This document shows, one piece after another, positions 1 to 11,045 of a DNA stretch of 64,000 nt. The stretch is taken from positions 5,079,974 to 5,143,973 of the forward strand of contig CAJSYZ010000007.1 of the NCBI GenBank assembly GCA_910574455.1, in the 5' to 3' direction. Source of the stretch: Trichaptum fuscoviolaceum. Taxonomy: Eukaryota; Basidiomycota; Agaricomycetes; Hymenochaetales; Trichaptaceae. The notes beneath the pieces are model-generated. The model did no database searches and had not been told where the DNA came from. It saw only the letters and a list, made by a program, of their open reading frames with translations. The position numbers were made by a program, and so were the translations under genes. The stretch's first letter is position 1, and each line of letters starts with the position of its first letter.

Positions 1-179
1 AGCTTCAGTACTAAGTATGTGGTATGCCAGACTTGTCTTTTCTACTACTGATGTCCATTTCTTTCCTTTCAGGGACCGATACTGCTTTCATCGATACCAT
101 GATCATAGTGCCCATTGCGCAAACATCTCCTATCTTGTATTCTCTTGAGTCGTGGCACGAAGGCGACGTGGGCAACAGA

Positions 180-787
180 TAAGGTAGGCGACAGCCAAAT
201 CCAGCAACCACGTGATCTTCTACTGTCACTCAAAACTTCATCTTCCTACTTCTTGGACAATAATCAAGGTTCAGCCATTTTGTTCCATCATATTGTAGCT
301 ATGAAATGTATCTACAGAATGGTGCAAAAAAATTAGGAAAAAGTTGAATTTTTCCGGACTTATAGAGGAAAAAAAAAATGTTTTTGCCAAACTGTATAGA
401 AGACTGTTTTCGTAAGTTTCCGCTATAAAAGTGTTTTTGTTCCTCCGAGTTTGGCGGAGTGACAGTGACGTGACATTACCATATTTAGATATATTAGTAA
501 TGCGTTAGTAAGCAAAGGGTCTCCGGCGTCTTCCGTGGTAAGGGTCCCGGTACCGGAGAAAGTACCGGACAACCATCGGACACAAAGAGGCTTATGCAAA
601 CAAGCACAAAACTCCGGAAAGCATCGGAAAGTAGCTAAACAGACTCTAGAAAGCTCTTGTAAAGCTGTGGAATATTTTGAGAATTATTTTTATTTTTGAA
701 ATCTTCTTTTTGCCAGAATTTGGCGGTGTGACTGTGACATGTCACGCACACGTGATAGGTAGCTGGATTTCGCTGTCGCCTACCTTA
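180..787. mobile_element. Non-autonomous TIR element (MITE-like), copy 1
   Basis: A 608 bp element bounded by imperfect inverted repeats. The left end reads TAAGGTAGGCGACAGC, and the reverse complement of the right end reads the same 16 bases. The similarity runs on through AAATCCAGC to an ACGTG block. A TA dinucleotide stands at both outer edges, as expected for Tc1/mariner-type insertion. Inside, the motif family GAxTTTGGCGGxGTGAC occurs twice in direct orientation (near 447 and 717). A second full-length copy lies at 43529-44122. There is no transposase ORF, so it would need a transposase in trans. The repeat structure is seen directly; the superfamily is inferred only from the TA edges. 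Confidence 0.85.
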
Positions 788-2938
788 GTTGGTCAACCGA
801 AGAGTCCCGACAGGGGCTACAGTACAACATCGTCCAACAGCAAATCCTGTCATAGTATCCCCGTCACGGTGTCACCTTATGTTGTTTCTAAGTTGGCCCG
901 TGTTTCCTCCGTGTTTCCTGTGAAGTATTGAAATCACCACGTCTAGAAGCACGTACAGCAGCTAGCACAGTCTTGGAGCTCCAGAAGCAATGCTCTGAGT
1001 ATGAGCTGATCAATTTTTTTCAAATCGCAATCGTCTGGGCTTCTGGCTGGATTTATAGATACAGGTTCTGTATGTGTTTGTGGACTAGCACATCGGGGTC
1101 GCTATCTTTCACCCATCCTTTTCACCCTGTGACCATAATCCCCTGTTCTCGAGCTCCATGGCTCTATTTTCTCTCGATGCCAGCGCAAAACTAAATGGTG
1201 AAATCGTAGTTCGGATGATGTCAAGCCTACTTGGTATGTGACTCTCCCATTCAAATCTCTTATGTTGAAGACTGAATATTGAGCCAGTCCTCGTAGACTT
1301 AATCAAATGGCGCTTTCAAGTTCGAGCTATACAATTCGGCGTCAAGGCATCACGACACGACATTATGCCAGATGAGAAAAACAGTCATCTCAACATGGTT
1401 ATCGAATACCTTCATCAATTTTCACATGCTGTGGAACCTTGTAGGCGTCCTTTTGATGCTAAAACGTGTTCGGGAGGAATTGACATCACTCGTTCATGAT
1501 CTATTGGTACTTGCACACCAAGGGCAATACCATTGCTTTTAACGGTATGTCCGTCTGTTTTCCGTGCTTTTGCATTACGAGACTTTGGATCTGTCAGGTT
1601 GCCTGAAGCTTGAACTTTGCATAGTACCAGCAACATGCTGTGCCTTACACTGGTACCCGTGACCTCCAGCAACGTTTTCTGGCCAAATTCACAACCTTCG
1701 CGGACTCGGAGCGAAGACCCCGCTCAGGATTCCGTGCCCTGCTTCTTTCCAACTTGTTGTATTCATCCTGGATCTTGGATAGAACCGATATTTGCTCGAG
1801 GAGAGGATAGATGCGAACTCCGGATGCAGTTATAACGATGCAAGCATAGCTTGAGATGTTGGCCCCACTTGGCTATCTCGATGCTGCTTCAGCCATACCA
1901 CCTTGGTGCCTGGGATGTGGCTGGATATACTTCTTTCCGACAAGCTTTCAAGTAAAGGTCCCTGCGCATTCTCAGAAGAAAAGAAGCCAAGTGACGGGAT
2001 CGGATGAACGGAACTAATCAAATGTAAATGGATACTCAAAATATGACATCATGCAGGTCTCTCAGATTCTTTCTTCAGTCTACCAGACAAAGGCCACCGA
2101 CCTTGGCACTATTAACACTACTCAGAAGCGATGCCGTTGCCTGTGCTCCACTGGGCACTCTCAAAATTCAAGACAGGCAATCCACCAATAACGGAAAACT
2201 GCAATAACGACTTCCAGCCTGTTTGAGCTCAAGGTTCCCGGGCTTTCCTTCTCTCGGAACCCCACAGTATCAACAACCTTCGGTAGATTCACAAACCTCG
2301 GGGAAGGCTATTGTTGAAGGGTTAGAGAAAGATCTTCAGCCGGGGAGCCCCAGAAACACGCTCGCTCCACAAAACACCGTGCCAGTTCTCTCTGCGGATG
2401 TGGATAGGTCCTCTACTTGCGTTGGCTGTTTTCAATTGGACGCGATTATTTAGCAAGCACTAGATCTTCGAAATCTGCTTATCCATTGGCGCTATGGATG
2501 CAACCGAGCGTCATCGAAGCTTTGATGCTACCCGTTCAAGACTCATGCAGCTAAAGTGTCCTGTAGCTCGTTAGGAAAGGCTTTCGAGCTATTACGAGGA
2601 TAAAGGTACAGTTATTTTGACAACAGCATATTTGCGTGTTTGTCTCCCGCTTGCCTCCAGTCCTTTGTTTCCCTTGACGCGGAAATCAATAGTCGGAGAA
2701 AATGGTGCTACATATCGACAAGCCGCGGAGTCGAATCATCAATTGGATTTGTTAAGTCTCACTCGCTCTACGACTTCGACTTTTGGGTCGTTTAAGAGAT
2801 AACAATTTGATTTATAATTGATCAAGGGTCTCGCAACCGTAACAATCAGGGCTACTCAAACTGAAGCAAGAGGGAGGATTTGTGCATATCATACAGGAGA
2901 AGGGAGTATGCCCTTCTGCATGCAGAGACTTGGATGAG
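788..2938. other. Gene-poor stretch, no supported gene
   Basis: Only short ORFs under 90 codons appear here on either strand, and none shows a recognisable domain or splice-linked continuation. Around 1450-2450 several plus-strand fragments look mildly protein-like, but they are broken by stops in every frame. An old decayed gene is possible; I could not assign a family. Confidence 0.5.
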
Positions 2939-3956
2939 TTACCAAGGGAGAATGAGCTCAACCTGCATGAGCTTCAGATCAGCCAAAGTCTCTCAAGATG
3001 AAGGTGAGACATACCGCTTTAGATTCCTTTTCTATGCATGCATGAAGCTGCTCATCTAACCTATTCCAGTTCTCTAGCATGTGTATTTTACAAGTTGCAC
3101 ATAGCATGCTAGTGCGCTGTTGTAGGTTGGGTAGGATCCTTCGCGAAAGCGGCCCTTCTTTGTAAACATTGCTCACAGTAGAGCCTGTGTTCTTTCTCCA
3201 CCATACTGGCTCGCGTGTCCCAGTCACCAACGGCATGCAGGTATTGCACGTTGGGAAATACACAGGACTTCCCTTTATGAAAAGGTTTATGATATATTCA
3301 GCAACTCGTGAAGAAACGGCTTGGTGGTATTTGATGAGGCATGGAAGGGGGCTCTCCGAAAAAGTTAACTGCCAATCCCTTAAAAGCGCCGTAAGGGGAA
3401 ATTTCAGACAATCCCGCAAATATACATGTGTTTGGCCCTTGTCTTGATGTTCGAAAGCACTTCGATAGTACAGCATGGTGTACCTAGGATCGTTGGTACG
3501 ATACAGCTTGATATAGTCATCCAACTTTGCCGTTATGAATGACATATCGTACTTCTCTGCGGCTGTGCGCACGGCTACGACGGTATCAAAGTCATCCATG
3601 TCGTGAGAGTCTCTGCCGGGATAGGAATACCGAAGGAGAATATTGATGACTGGCCCCGTCTCTGATAAATGAATACGTGGCAATGGCCCCTCAAGAGCTG
3701 TAGTCCTCATAGGTACATCCGACTCTACCGGCGTTGGTTGGGGAAGGGAGAACATATCGTTGAAAACCGGCGAGGCGAGAGAGAGGATGTTCTTCTGTAC
3801 CCGGAAACCAAAGTCGTCGGACGACCGTAGCACAATGTCCGCGTTTGGATCACAGTCAAAGGGTGCGCCGACGGAAAATGCATTGAAAGCATCGCAAAGA
3901 GGGAATAGCTCGCTTCCTGAAGTATCCCCGTCCAGATTGACGGTTGTTGTAGACAT
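2939..3956 (-). CDS. BTB/POZ domain protein with C-terminal Cys4 module
   Basis: Predicted BTB/POZ protein of about 320 residues, probably a substrate adaptor for a CUL3 ubiquitin ligase (a role inferred from BTB families in general). The start MSTTTV is chosen because it matches the start of the paralogue at 14297; the longer upstream ORF is not conserved. The BTB core reads DPNADIVLRSSDDF, then ILSLASPVFNDMFSLPQP. The C-terminal half carries CNTC, then EPVWW, then CATC, a possible zinc site. The open frame runs on to 2979, but GTATGT at 3014 is a good donor. Splicing it to the acceptor at 2963 gives a last exon (2939-2962) ending in ILPW, as in both paralogues. A relic of a further copy lies just upstream. 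Confidence 0.88.
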
Positions 3957-4089
3957 ATTCGAGACAAGTGTAGTATAGTTAGTCAACCAGAAGATCCGAA
4001 GTTCTTGACAGAGGGTGTCACGGTAAGGGCTGTACAAGTATCGGAGTCCATATAGTGCGAGGCTAGGTCGATCGCGAGGAAACAATGAG

Positions 4090-4322
4090 GCTTGAGAAGT
4101 TCATAGAGGATAAAAGTATAAGTCCGGATGGCTTTTTAATCCAGATATAATGTGACAGTGAAGGGAGAACATGTCGCTGAAGACCGGCGAGATGAATGAA
4201 AGGATGGCCTTCCGTGCCCGGAATTCTGCGTTGTCGCACGAAATCAAGATAATATCCGCGCCTGGTTCGGAGTCGAAGGGTTCTTTGACGGTGAAGGTAG
4301 ATCACTTGAGATTCTGCGCCAT
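4090..4322 (-). pseudogene. Truncated BTB/POZ relic
   Basis: The minus strand from an ATG at 4322 reads as the N-terminus of the neighbouring BTB family: EPFDSEPGADIILISCD, then AEFRARKAILSF and SPVFSDMFSL. There is an in-frame TGA six codons after the ATG (4302-4304). Homology stops abruptly after FSL near 4161, where unrelated sequence runs into a stop. It lies between the intact BTB gene at 2939-3956 and the U1 snRNA candidate, so it is best read as a leftover of a tandem BTB duplication. An intron removing the early stop cannot be ruled out, but the missing C-terminal two thirds argue against function. Confidence 0.75.
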
Positions 4323-4440
4323 TGTTTTAGTATCTTTGATAAAGTTGGTAGCAAACTTTTCAAGAACAATTGCTGGCCAATCATAACTTCAGTACTAGTA
4401 GGTGTCTGAATGAAAGCTATTAACTCTTTATATAGTATAT

Positions 4441-4475
4441 GAATAATAGTAGGGTTAGGGTTAGGACAGAAAACC
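4441..4475. repeat. Short interstitial telomere-like repeat
   Basis: TAGGGTTAGGGTTAGG on the plus strand, just downstream of the U1 candidate. It is two and a half TTAGGG units. The equivalent position after copy 2 keeps a degenerate version (CCTAACCCTAGCC). It is too short to show a telomere fusion. Confidence 0.5.
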
Positions 4476-4493
4476 GGCAAAAGATTAAGAGCC

Positions 4494-4664
4494 CGCCCCG
4501 CCCGAGGGCAGGAACAGGACAGGAAAATATTCCGACAGTGCATGCGAGACATGCCCGCACACAAGCCACAGCGTTCCTCTGAGGACAAGGTCGCCGTGCT
4601 ATGAAGCAACTCTGCAGCCCACATCCCCAAGACTTGAAGGGCGATGCGCCGTCAAGGTAAGTAT
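4494..4664 (-). ncRNA. Candidate U1 spliceosomal snRNA, copy 1
   Basis: The minus strand starts with ATACTTACCT, the exact 5' end of U1 snRNA that pairs with the 5' splice site. A hairpin with CATC/GATG and CCC/GGG pairing follows. Next come a GCATG-TCTCG-CATGC hairpin and an Sm-like stretch AATATTTTCC. The RNA ends in a GC-rich terminal stem-loop CCTGCCC-TC-GGGCGGG. The length of about 170 nt fits U1. A TATAAA box starts exactly 34 bp upstream of the inferred 5' end. By eye the RNA body differs from the copy at 34384 by one base over about 167 nt, whereas the 34 bp spacer between TATA and start has diverged. I do not see the canonical U1-70K loop sequence, so identity is probable rather than certain. 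Confidence 0.75.
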
Positions 4665-4692
4665 GAAGTTTTAGCAAGAGCGCCTAGAGGGT

Positions 4693-4719
4693 TTTATAGT
4701 GCCTTCGCGCGCACGGACC
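4693..4719 (-). promoter_or_regulatory. snRNA-type promoter: upstream element plus TATA box
   Basis: The minus strand reads GGTCCGTGCGCGCGAAG, then GCAC, then TATAAA, ending 29 bp before the U1 candidate. The same block with one substitution precedes copy 2 at 34329-34355. The sequences on either side of the block have diverged, which marks it as a conserved control element. Confidence 0.7.
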
Positions 4720-5971
4720 AGGTGTCCGTATGAGGATCACTGGCATACCACCGTGACAGTGTTCAACTTGAATATACTATTACATTCTTTCCTTCCACCA
4801 TCTGCTTATCCGAATAACATTCATTGGATCCAACGACAAACTAGAGCTGGAGTCTTGGAGTCTTGGGGACGAATTTGAATGATCTAGCATGCAGGCGATT
4901 TACATCCAGCAAAAAACTACAATATGAAGAAGAAGCTTTATCAAAATTCTGGACATTCTCTGTGGTCCACGGCTTATCAGGATGCTAGAGGAGATGAGAC
5001 GCCTTCGTCATCGGAAAATGGAAGCAATCCTATAGCGGGACAGAAGGACAGGAGTCGAGATCAGCCCAGCAATTATCGCTGTTCCGAATTAGACTGAGTA
5101 AAGGAGATTTAGGAGGTGAGACTCGAGGCCCATAGGCATAATTCATGGTGTGGCCTTGAACTGCAATCAAGCTTTGAAAAACATGATATGATCTGCAGAT
5201 CGTTGATTCTATTGGGAGAATTATATTCAGCAATACCATGAGGTTTCCAGGTCTCAAGATCTGGACAACATACCTGAGGATAACGAAGTTCCCGACCCCC
5301 TCAGCTTTCCTCAGTAGCAAGAGTTCTAGTGAGTGCGCTACTCTGGTCGATTCTCGGAAAGCATCATTCTACATCCTTGCTAATTGAATAGTTGTCAGGG
5401 TTGGACACATATTTGTCAGTCTGGAGAGGACGAGATGGTCACGTCAGTGAACATTAAACAGCTAGTAAATACCTTCAGCAACAAACCGACTTGCACTCTT
5501 TATAGGTTCTCAACCTTGTAAGTGTGGTCTACCTGACAGCACACTCAAATAAAGGCTTGGTCCTCTCTCTGAGTCAGACTTTCGGCGTCGATCCACGACT
5601 GCACCATACTCGAACCTATCAGCACGAATCATGTGCGCCTCTAATGCCTTTGACGCGCTATGATCTCTACTTAACCAAAATGTTCTATCGTCTTCTCGAG
5701 GAATTCCAGATAGCTCGTCTTACGTTATTGGCCCTTCCGCATGTTATCCAGAGACTCCTTGTGTTTTTTTTTGCTCTCATCTGAGGTGTTCGCCGTAGAA
5801 CGAAGACCGGACAACGAAGCTAACAGGACGAGCAAAATTTTCGTGCTTTAGTAATTCGACATTACATGCTTTACTCCTGCAGACTTGCTATAAAACATCT
5901 TCGCTTTCGTATTATGAGCACCCTTTCTAAAGTGCGCTACTGGCTCTCCTGTATCGCCATACCTCTCGAAC
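4720..5971. other. Intergenic, no supported gene
   Basis: Short unsupported ORFs only. The last 100 bp or so should hold the P450 promoter. I saw nothing else distinctive. Confidence 0.5.
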
Positions 5972-8214
5972 ATGGTGTCTTTGCCTGTTTTTAGCACGAC
6001 GGACTACGTCGTTGGTCTGAGTGGCGTTCTTCTTGTACTGTACCTGATCTCGAAGAAACTGCGTGGAAACAAACTCCCACTGCCCCCTGGCCCGAAGCCG
6101 CTACCGATTCTTGGCAATATATTAGACTTTCCTAAACACGGAGTCCACGAGGCCCGGTTCTGGACAAAACACAAGGCTCTCTATGGTATGTGCAGGATAG
6201 GTTCAGTATATTGTATGGCCCTTCTACTAACACCCTTGGGTAGGCCCAATCAGTTCTTTGTCTCTCCCGGGTCAAACAGTCGTCATATTGAATGACTTCA
6301 AGATCGCACGCGAACTGCTCGACAAGCGGTCCGCTATCTACTCCAACCGTCCTTTTTTCACGTACTCAGGCGAGATGTAAGTACAACACGTCCATCGTCG
6401 TTCTGACTTTCACACACTTGAAAGGATCGGCTTAGGTGTGCAAACGCCGATGCTGAGGTACGACGATCGGCTCAAGTTGCATCGCAAGCATATGCACAAC
6501 TACTTCGGCACACAATCTGCAGTAGCACAGCACGATGGTCTGCAAGAAGTGGAGGCTCGCCGCTTTCTGCTGCGAATCCTCAATGACCCGGAGAGCTTTA
6601 TGCAGCACATCCGCGCGTGAGTCATCCCTCTTGCTGTATATCTACTCTTTTATAATCATGTTTTAACGGGTTTAATTGGAAAGGTTCCCCGGTGCAATCA
6701 TCCTGAAGCTGTCACACGGCTACTCTATTAGCCCCGAGGATCAAGACCCTCTCGTCGAGATCGCTGAGGAAGTATTCACTAAAATTATCTCCGAATCGCT
6801 CGTGGCAGGCAAATGGCTCGTGGATAGCATCCCTCTTCGTGCGCATTAAGTTTTCGCGCTCATTCTGTGGCTGCTGACTGAGTTACATATGGGTTGCAGT
6901 GAAACACGTACCTGAGTGGATGCCTGGGGCAAAGTTCAAGAGACAGGCGATCGGATGGGCCAAGACCACTCAAGATTTCTACAAGAAACCATATGCGTTT
7001 GTCAAGCACGAAATGGTATGTCATGATACCAAGCAAGAGGCTGTGTCTAATTATATCTCTCATTAAACCAGGCTGCTGGAAAAGCCGTGCCCTCTCTTGC
7101 GTCGACGCTCATAGAACAGGGCGTACACAAGAAACACGGAGATGCCATAGTAATGAACATCTCAGCCACGATCTTCGGTGCGGGCGCGGACACGGTGTGT
7201 TTCCTGCTGCACTCCAATTCACTCTTTCTACTATACTAATTTCTTGAATCCCGAAACATGACCCACTAGACTGTTATCGCGCTAGCGACGTTTTATCTCG
7301 CCATGGTGCTCAATCCAGACGTGTTCAAGCGTATACAAGCCGAGATCGATAGCGTCGTTGGGCACGACCGCCTGCCATCGTTCGAGGACAGACCTAATCT
7401 ACCATACATTGAAGCTGTCATAAAAGAGACAGTCCGATGGCAGACAGTCATTCCTATCAGTACGCCTCTTCCTCCTTCTCGATCCGCGCCCTCCTAAACC
7501 TAATTGACATTCATTCCAGTTCTGCCTCACGTTTCAACTCAGGAAGACGTCTATATGGGTTATCATATACCTAAGGGCGCGGTCCTCTTGTCTAATGCTT
7601 GGTATACTCACAATCACGGGCTGATTCTTTTTGCTATATTCTGATACCTCTCAACATCTAGGCAAATGGCCCATGATCCCGAGAACTACCACGATCCTTT
7701 CACTTTCAAGCCAGAGCGCTTTTTGGGTGAGGATGGACGTGAACCAGAATTAGACCCCCGGCTTTTCGTATTCGGGTTTGGACGCAGGTGCGAATGCTAC
7801 GTCACTTATCCCTATCATCGTAATTACGAGAACTAAATCTCGTTGTGTGGTTTTGTGACGGCAGGCTTTGTCCAGGAAGGGAGTTCGCTCAGAGCACGTT
7901 GTTCATTGCGATCGCAATGACAGCCGCCGCCTTCGATATCACGAAGGCGAAGGACGAGTTTGGGAGAGACATAGAGCCGGTGAATGAATTCTCCGCAGGC
8001 CTAGTGAGGCGAGTTATTGTATATTATTCCTGGCTGATAGAAGGGCTGATGGAATTTAATCTTTCTAACTTCTCAACTCTATCTCTGAAGCCACCCGACA
8101 CCGTTCAAGTGCATCATAAAGCCCCGTTCCGATAAGGTCAGTGAGCTTATTCAATCGGTTGTGGAGGAGCATCCTTTCGTAACAGGCGACTCGGAGATTC
8201 TGAGGAGTTTATGA
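5972..8214 (+). CDS. Cytochrome P450 monooxygenase (about 11 exons)
   Basis: Microsomal P450 of about 520 residues, a heme-thiolate oxidase likely anchored in the ER. The N-terminus has a hydrophobic anchor ([15 protein letters not shown]) and the proline hinge [15 protein letters not shown]. Later exons supply the I-helix [15 protein letters not shown], the ExxR motif [15 protein letters not shown], and the heme loop [14 protein letters not shown] split by an intron at 7791-7864. Typical splice junctions include L-L-K-H-V-P-E-W across 6838-6899. It resembles the large basidiomycete group annotated as O-methylsterigmatocystin oxidoreductase-like (CYP64 clan); the substrate is unknown. The last exon (from 8091) reads [15 protein letters not shown] and on to a TGA at 8214, but all usable donors leave it one base out of phase. 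The C-terminus may therefore carry a frameshift. Confidence 0.9.
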
Positions 8215-8348
8215 AACAATCGATCCCCGCAACATATGTATATACAGTAATTGTCATTATCTTGGTAGACTAACATTAGGGGATATCACAAATTGTAGAG
8301 GTATTTGGGTGCGTATATACAAGTTATATATTGCATGACGATGGAGCT

Positions 8349-9880
8349 CTACAATTGCATACCATCATCCAAGATAGGAGGCGGGACCGAATCGACAACA
8401 AGTCTCTGACCAAGCCTGTTCTGCACACTTAACATGCGCCCAAGGTCGAGACGCTCGACAAGCCTTTGCAAATCTTCAAGAGCCTGAACGTCGTGGTCAC
8501 TTCGGGTCAAGTTGATGTCCTCTATAGGACACGATGTCTTGAAGACACCATTTGTGAAGGGAAGTTCGTCGAAGATGGGATCAAGTAACATTACCCTTCC
8601 CAATGCAGGAAAACTTTCCGCGTCGACGAAATCTTGCAAGTGCCTCAACAAGTTTGTTAAGCTCGGTAGGGATCGTCTGTCTTGGTAAGATGGCAGCAAG
8701 GAAACATGTTGAACGAACTCGAAAACTGATTTGCGTTCTCCCGTATGTCTTGAAGCAAAACTCTCGAAATCATGGTATGAGTACGTCAAGCGCTTCAGTC
8801 TTGGAAAGAGGGCCGTGTTGGAAAATAAACCCGGGAGGGAAAGACATCCATCCGTCGCCCTATTGTCCAGAGTGAAAGATGTGACATTCACTCCATGAAC
8901 GAGGCAGAAATCGCGCAGGAGTGCGTTTCCTACGGTTAATTTTGCATCGTCGTTTGGCATCGTATGCCACGTATTAGTTCGTGCACGATATGTAATGGAT
9001 AACTCCATTAAATCTGGAAGTTTCCAATTGTTGGTCAAACCACAGAGCACAGGAAGGGCATCCTGCTGAATCGTGCACGTAAGTGTTCGTAAAACCGGAA
9101 GAAATAGCATTTGTCCAGGGAAGACATTCTTGTGAAGGACAATAGCCAGCGACTGGAGACGCTGGACAGAGAAAAGGAACGTCTGGTTCATTGCTGAAAA
9201 TGAGTGACTCGGTGGGTTGTTCATGAGATGAATGAGTGAAGAACGGGCTTCTTCCTCATGTTCGCCGTCGCCAACCGGCATCTCTATCAAAGTCTGTAAC
9301 GACGAACACCCCGCTAGGAGTCGGTTTATAGTCGGTTGAAAGACATGATACCAGTCGAGATGCGCAGGAAGAAATATTTGCATGTAAATTCGGCGTACCC
9401 ATCGCCCATACCCGTAGCAGACATCATTGCCTATCAACATGCCATCCCGAAGCCGACCGCTTTGAATCGAAATATTTCTTTCCTCCACAGCACTCATCTC
9501 CAGGGTCTGAATAAGCGAAATGATCTGATCGAAACGGAAGAGGTAGACGGTGCGATAGAATTTTCGAATGGCTGCTTCGTGCCAAAAACGACAGACCAGC
9601 ATCAATGTCTTCCATTGCCGAGCGTGTTGAGACCACGGACAGTCACGGTAAATATCTGTAGGATTCCAGGAGTCGTCCCAGTCGAACTCAGAAAATATCA
9701 TTAAGAGCACATCCAGAGGGAGGATGTCAAAATAGCACGTGAAGGACTGTAACAACGACAAATGCGCGAAGTCAAAATTTCAAGGTTTTTTTGGAAGCAA
9801 CCAAAGTCATGACTTACTGTTTTCTTCGCTATGTGAGAGCGTGAATGTTCCGACTTTCGTCTTCTCTTTCCCAGTGCCAT
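8349..9880 (-). CDS. F-box protein, family A
   Basis: Predicted F-box protein of about 485 residues, a likely SCF ubiquitin-ligase substrate receptor. The F-box reads FDILPLDVLLMIFSEFDWDD, then LMLVCRFWHEAAIRKFYRTV. The rest is a divergent LRR-like solenoid, with WKLPDLMELSI the family's most conserved patch. It ends near the shared VVDSVP motif. I extend the gene beyond the long ORF. A short first exon (9818-9880) starts at MALGKRRRKSEHS, ends at GTAAGT, and splices in phase 0 to TTACAG/TCC at 9746. The same intron, followed by serine, is present in the relatives at 29904 and 32339. Other family members lie at 14811-16150 (decayed), 29904 and 32339. Confidence 0.85.
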
Positions 9881-11037
9881 GACAGAATTGGGAAATTAGC
9901 AGTTGTCGTCTTCAGGCTTAAACTTGAAGTCACTGAGAACGAAGGGGATATTCGAGTCCTATTCAAAGAACAAGCCCACCTTCTCCCTTCAGATTCATAT
10001 ACGTGGCTGCGAACCACAATATGAATGAAGGATAGCACAAGTGGTCATTGTGGTTCAATCTGGCCACAGTGGACAACTTGAACACCGAACGTCTGCGTAT
10101 CAGTGGCCTCGGGTGCTTCAAGTTTGAGTTCTCCCACGACCACGCCCCTCAACTTAAAGTTGAAACGCCGACTAAATTATACAGCCGAGCAGAATTATGC
10201 GACTGCCGTACACACTGAGCTCTCTAACTAGCACAGGCTTGGAAAAATCATAAAGAATGTGTATCTTCGCTCCGAGACTTTGACTGCATTCAAAAAATCC
10301 ATTTTTCCTCACTTCAGTTGCTTCACCCCAGGCTCTTCTTTCATGTCAACAGCAATTAGCCCATGCCATCTGCACCACCAGCTGCAAGAGTCTGGCGAAT
10401 ATTCTACAAATACAAAGGCCCTCCGAGTCCGGGGGTACTGACTCTATCTTACTGAATGCACAACATGAAACTGTAATTATACAAGAGCAGGCCAAGCAAC
10501 AGCCTTAAGATATCATTATATTAGCTTATACAGTCTTCCGTACAAAGTAGATACTGTAAGAAATCAATTTATATAGGCAGGCATGATAATATGAGGCTAC
10601 TGCAGACGAAGCCCTCCCTCCGGACACCGTTGGTCCTCGACTGCAGCACGCTTCGCCCGGGCATTCGCCCATGCTTGTGCGCCTGCGCTCGGACAACGGT
10701 GCTTACAGTGGGCTAAGAAGTTCCCCAATAAAGCACACACCTGTTCCCCAGAGACTAAGAGATAAATGCACACCTTACACAACAACTTTCATAGCAAGCG
10801 CGACCGGTTTTCGGGTGGCACAAATAAGGCCTTGTCTGAAGCAGGGCCAAATAGTATAAGTGTTGGTGACATTGCAGCAGATTATGAGCAGGTGCAACCA
10901 CTTACTGATGTCTTGTGCAGAAATCTTGCGGTTTTGTTGAGTCGACAGTGAGGCTTGAAGTCATTGTTGTGGGTGATGAAGAAGAGACACGGCTTCAAGT
11001 TCAAGTTAACGCTTGCGCCTCGCAAACGGCGTCATGC
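9881..11037. other. Intergenic with dispersed ACTTGAA-type motifs
   Basis: No supported gene. It contains several CTTCAAGTT/AACTTGAA motifs (for example near 10078, 10119, 10145, 10951 and 10997), which also recur in other intergenic regions of the window. A purely GC-rich minus-strand ORF at 10597-10785 has no recognisable homology. Confidence 0.5.
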
Positions 11038-11045
11038 ATTCACAG

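Noticed and set aside
4441..4465. Internal telomere or chromosome fusion point
   Set aside because: Only about two and a half TTAGGG units, and the similar spot after U1 copy 2 suggests it is part of the RNA gene's 3' flank.
4494..4664. Spliced-leader RNA (plus strand reads AAGGTAAGTAT, a donor site)
   Set aside because: The TATA box, upstream element, Sm-like site and 3' stem all fit transcription from the minus strand, giving U1 and not an SL RNA.
4420..4677. An ORF whose protein is shared with an ORF at 34374-34580, looking like a conserved small protein pair
   Set aside because: The identity comes from the underlying U1-like RNA. DNA is conserved at all codon positions, stops and starts differ, and the TATA/Sm layout explains the conservation better.
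5524..5784. Possible small gene upstream of the P450
   Set aside because: No homology, no splice continuation, and normal for random ORF length in this composition.
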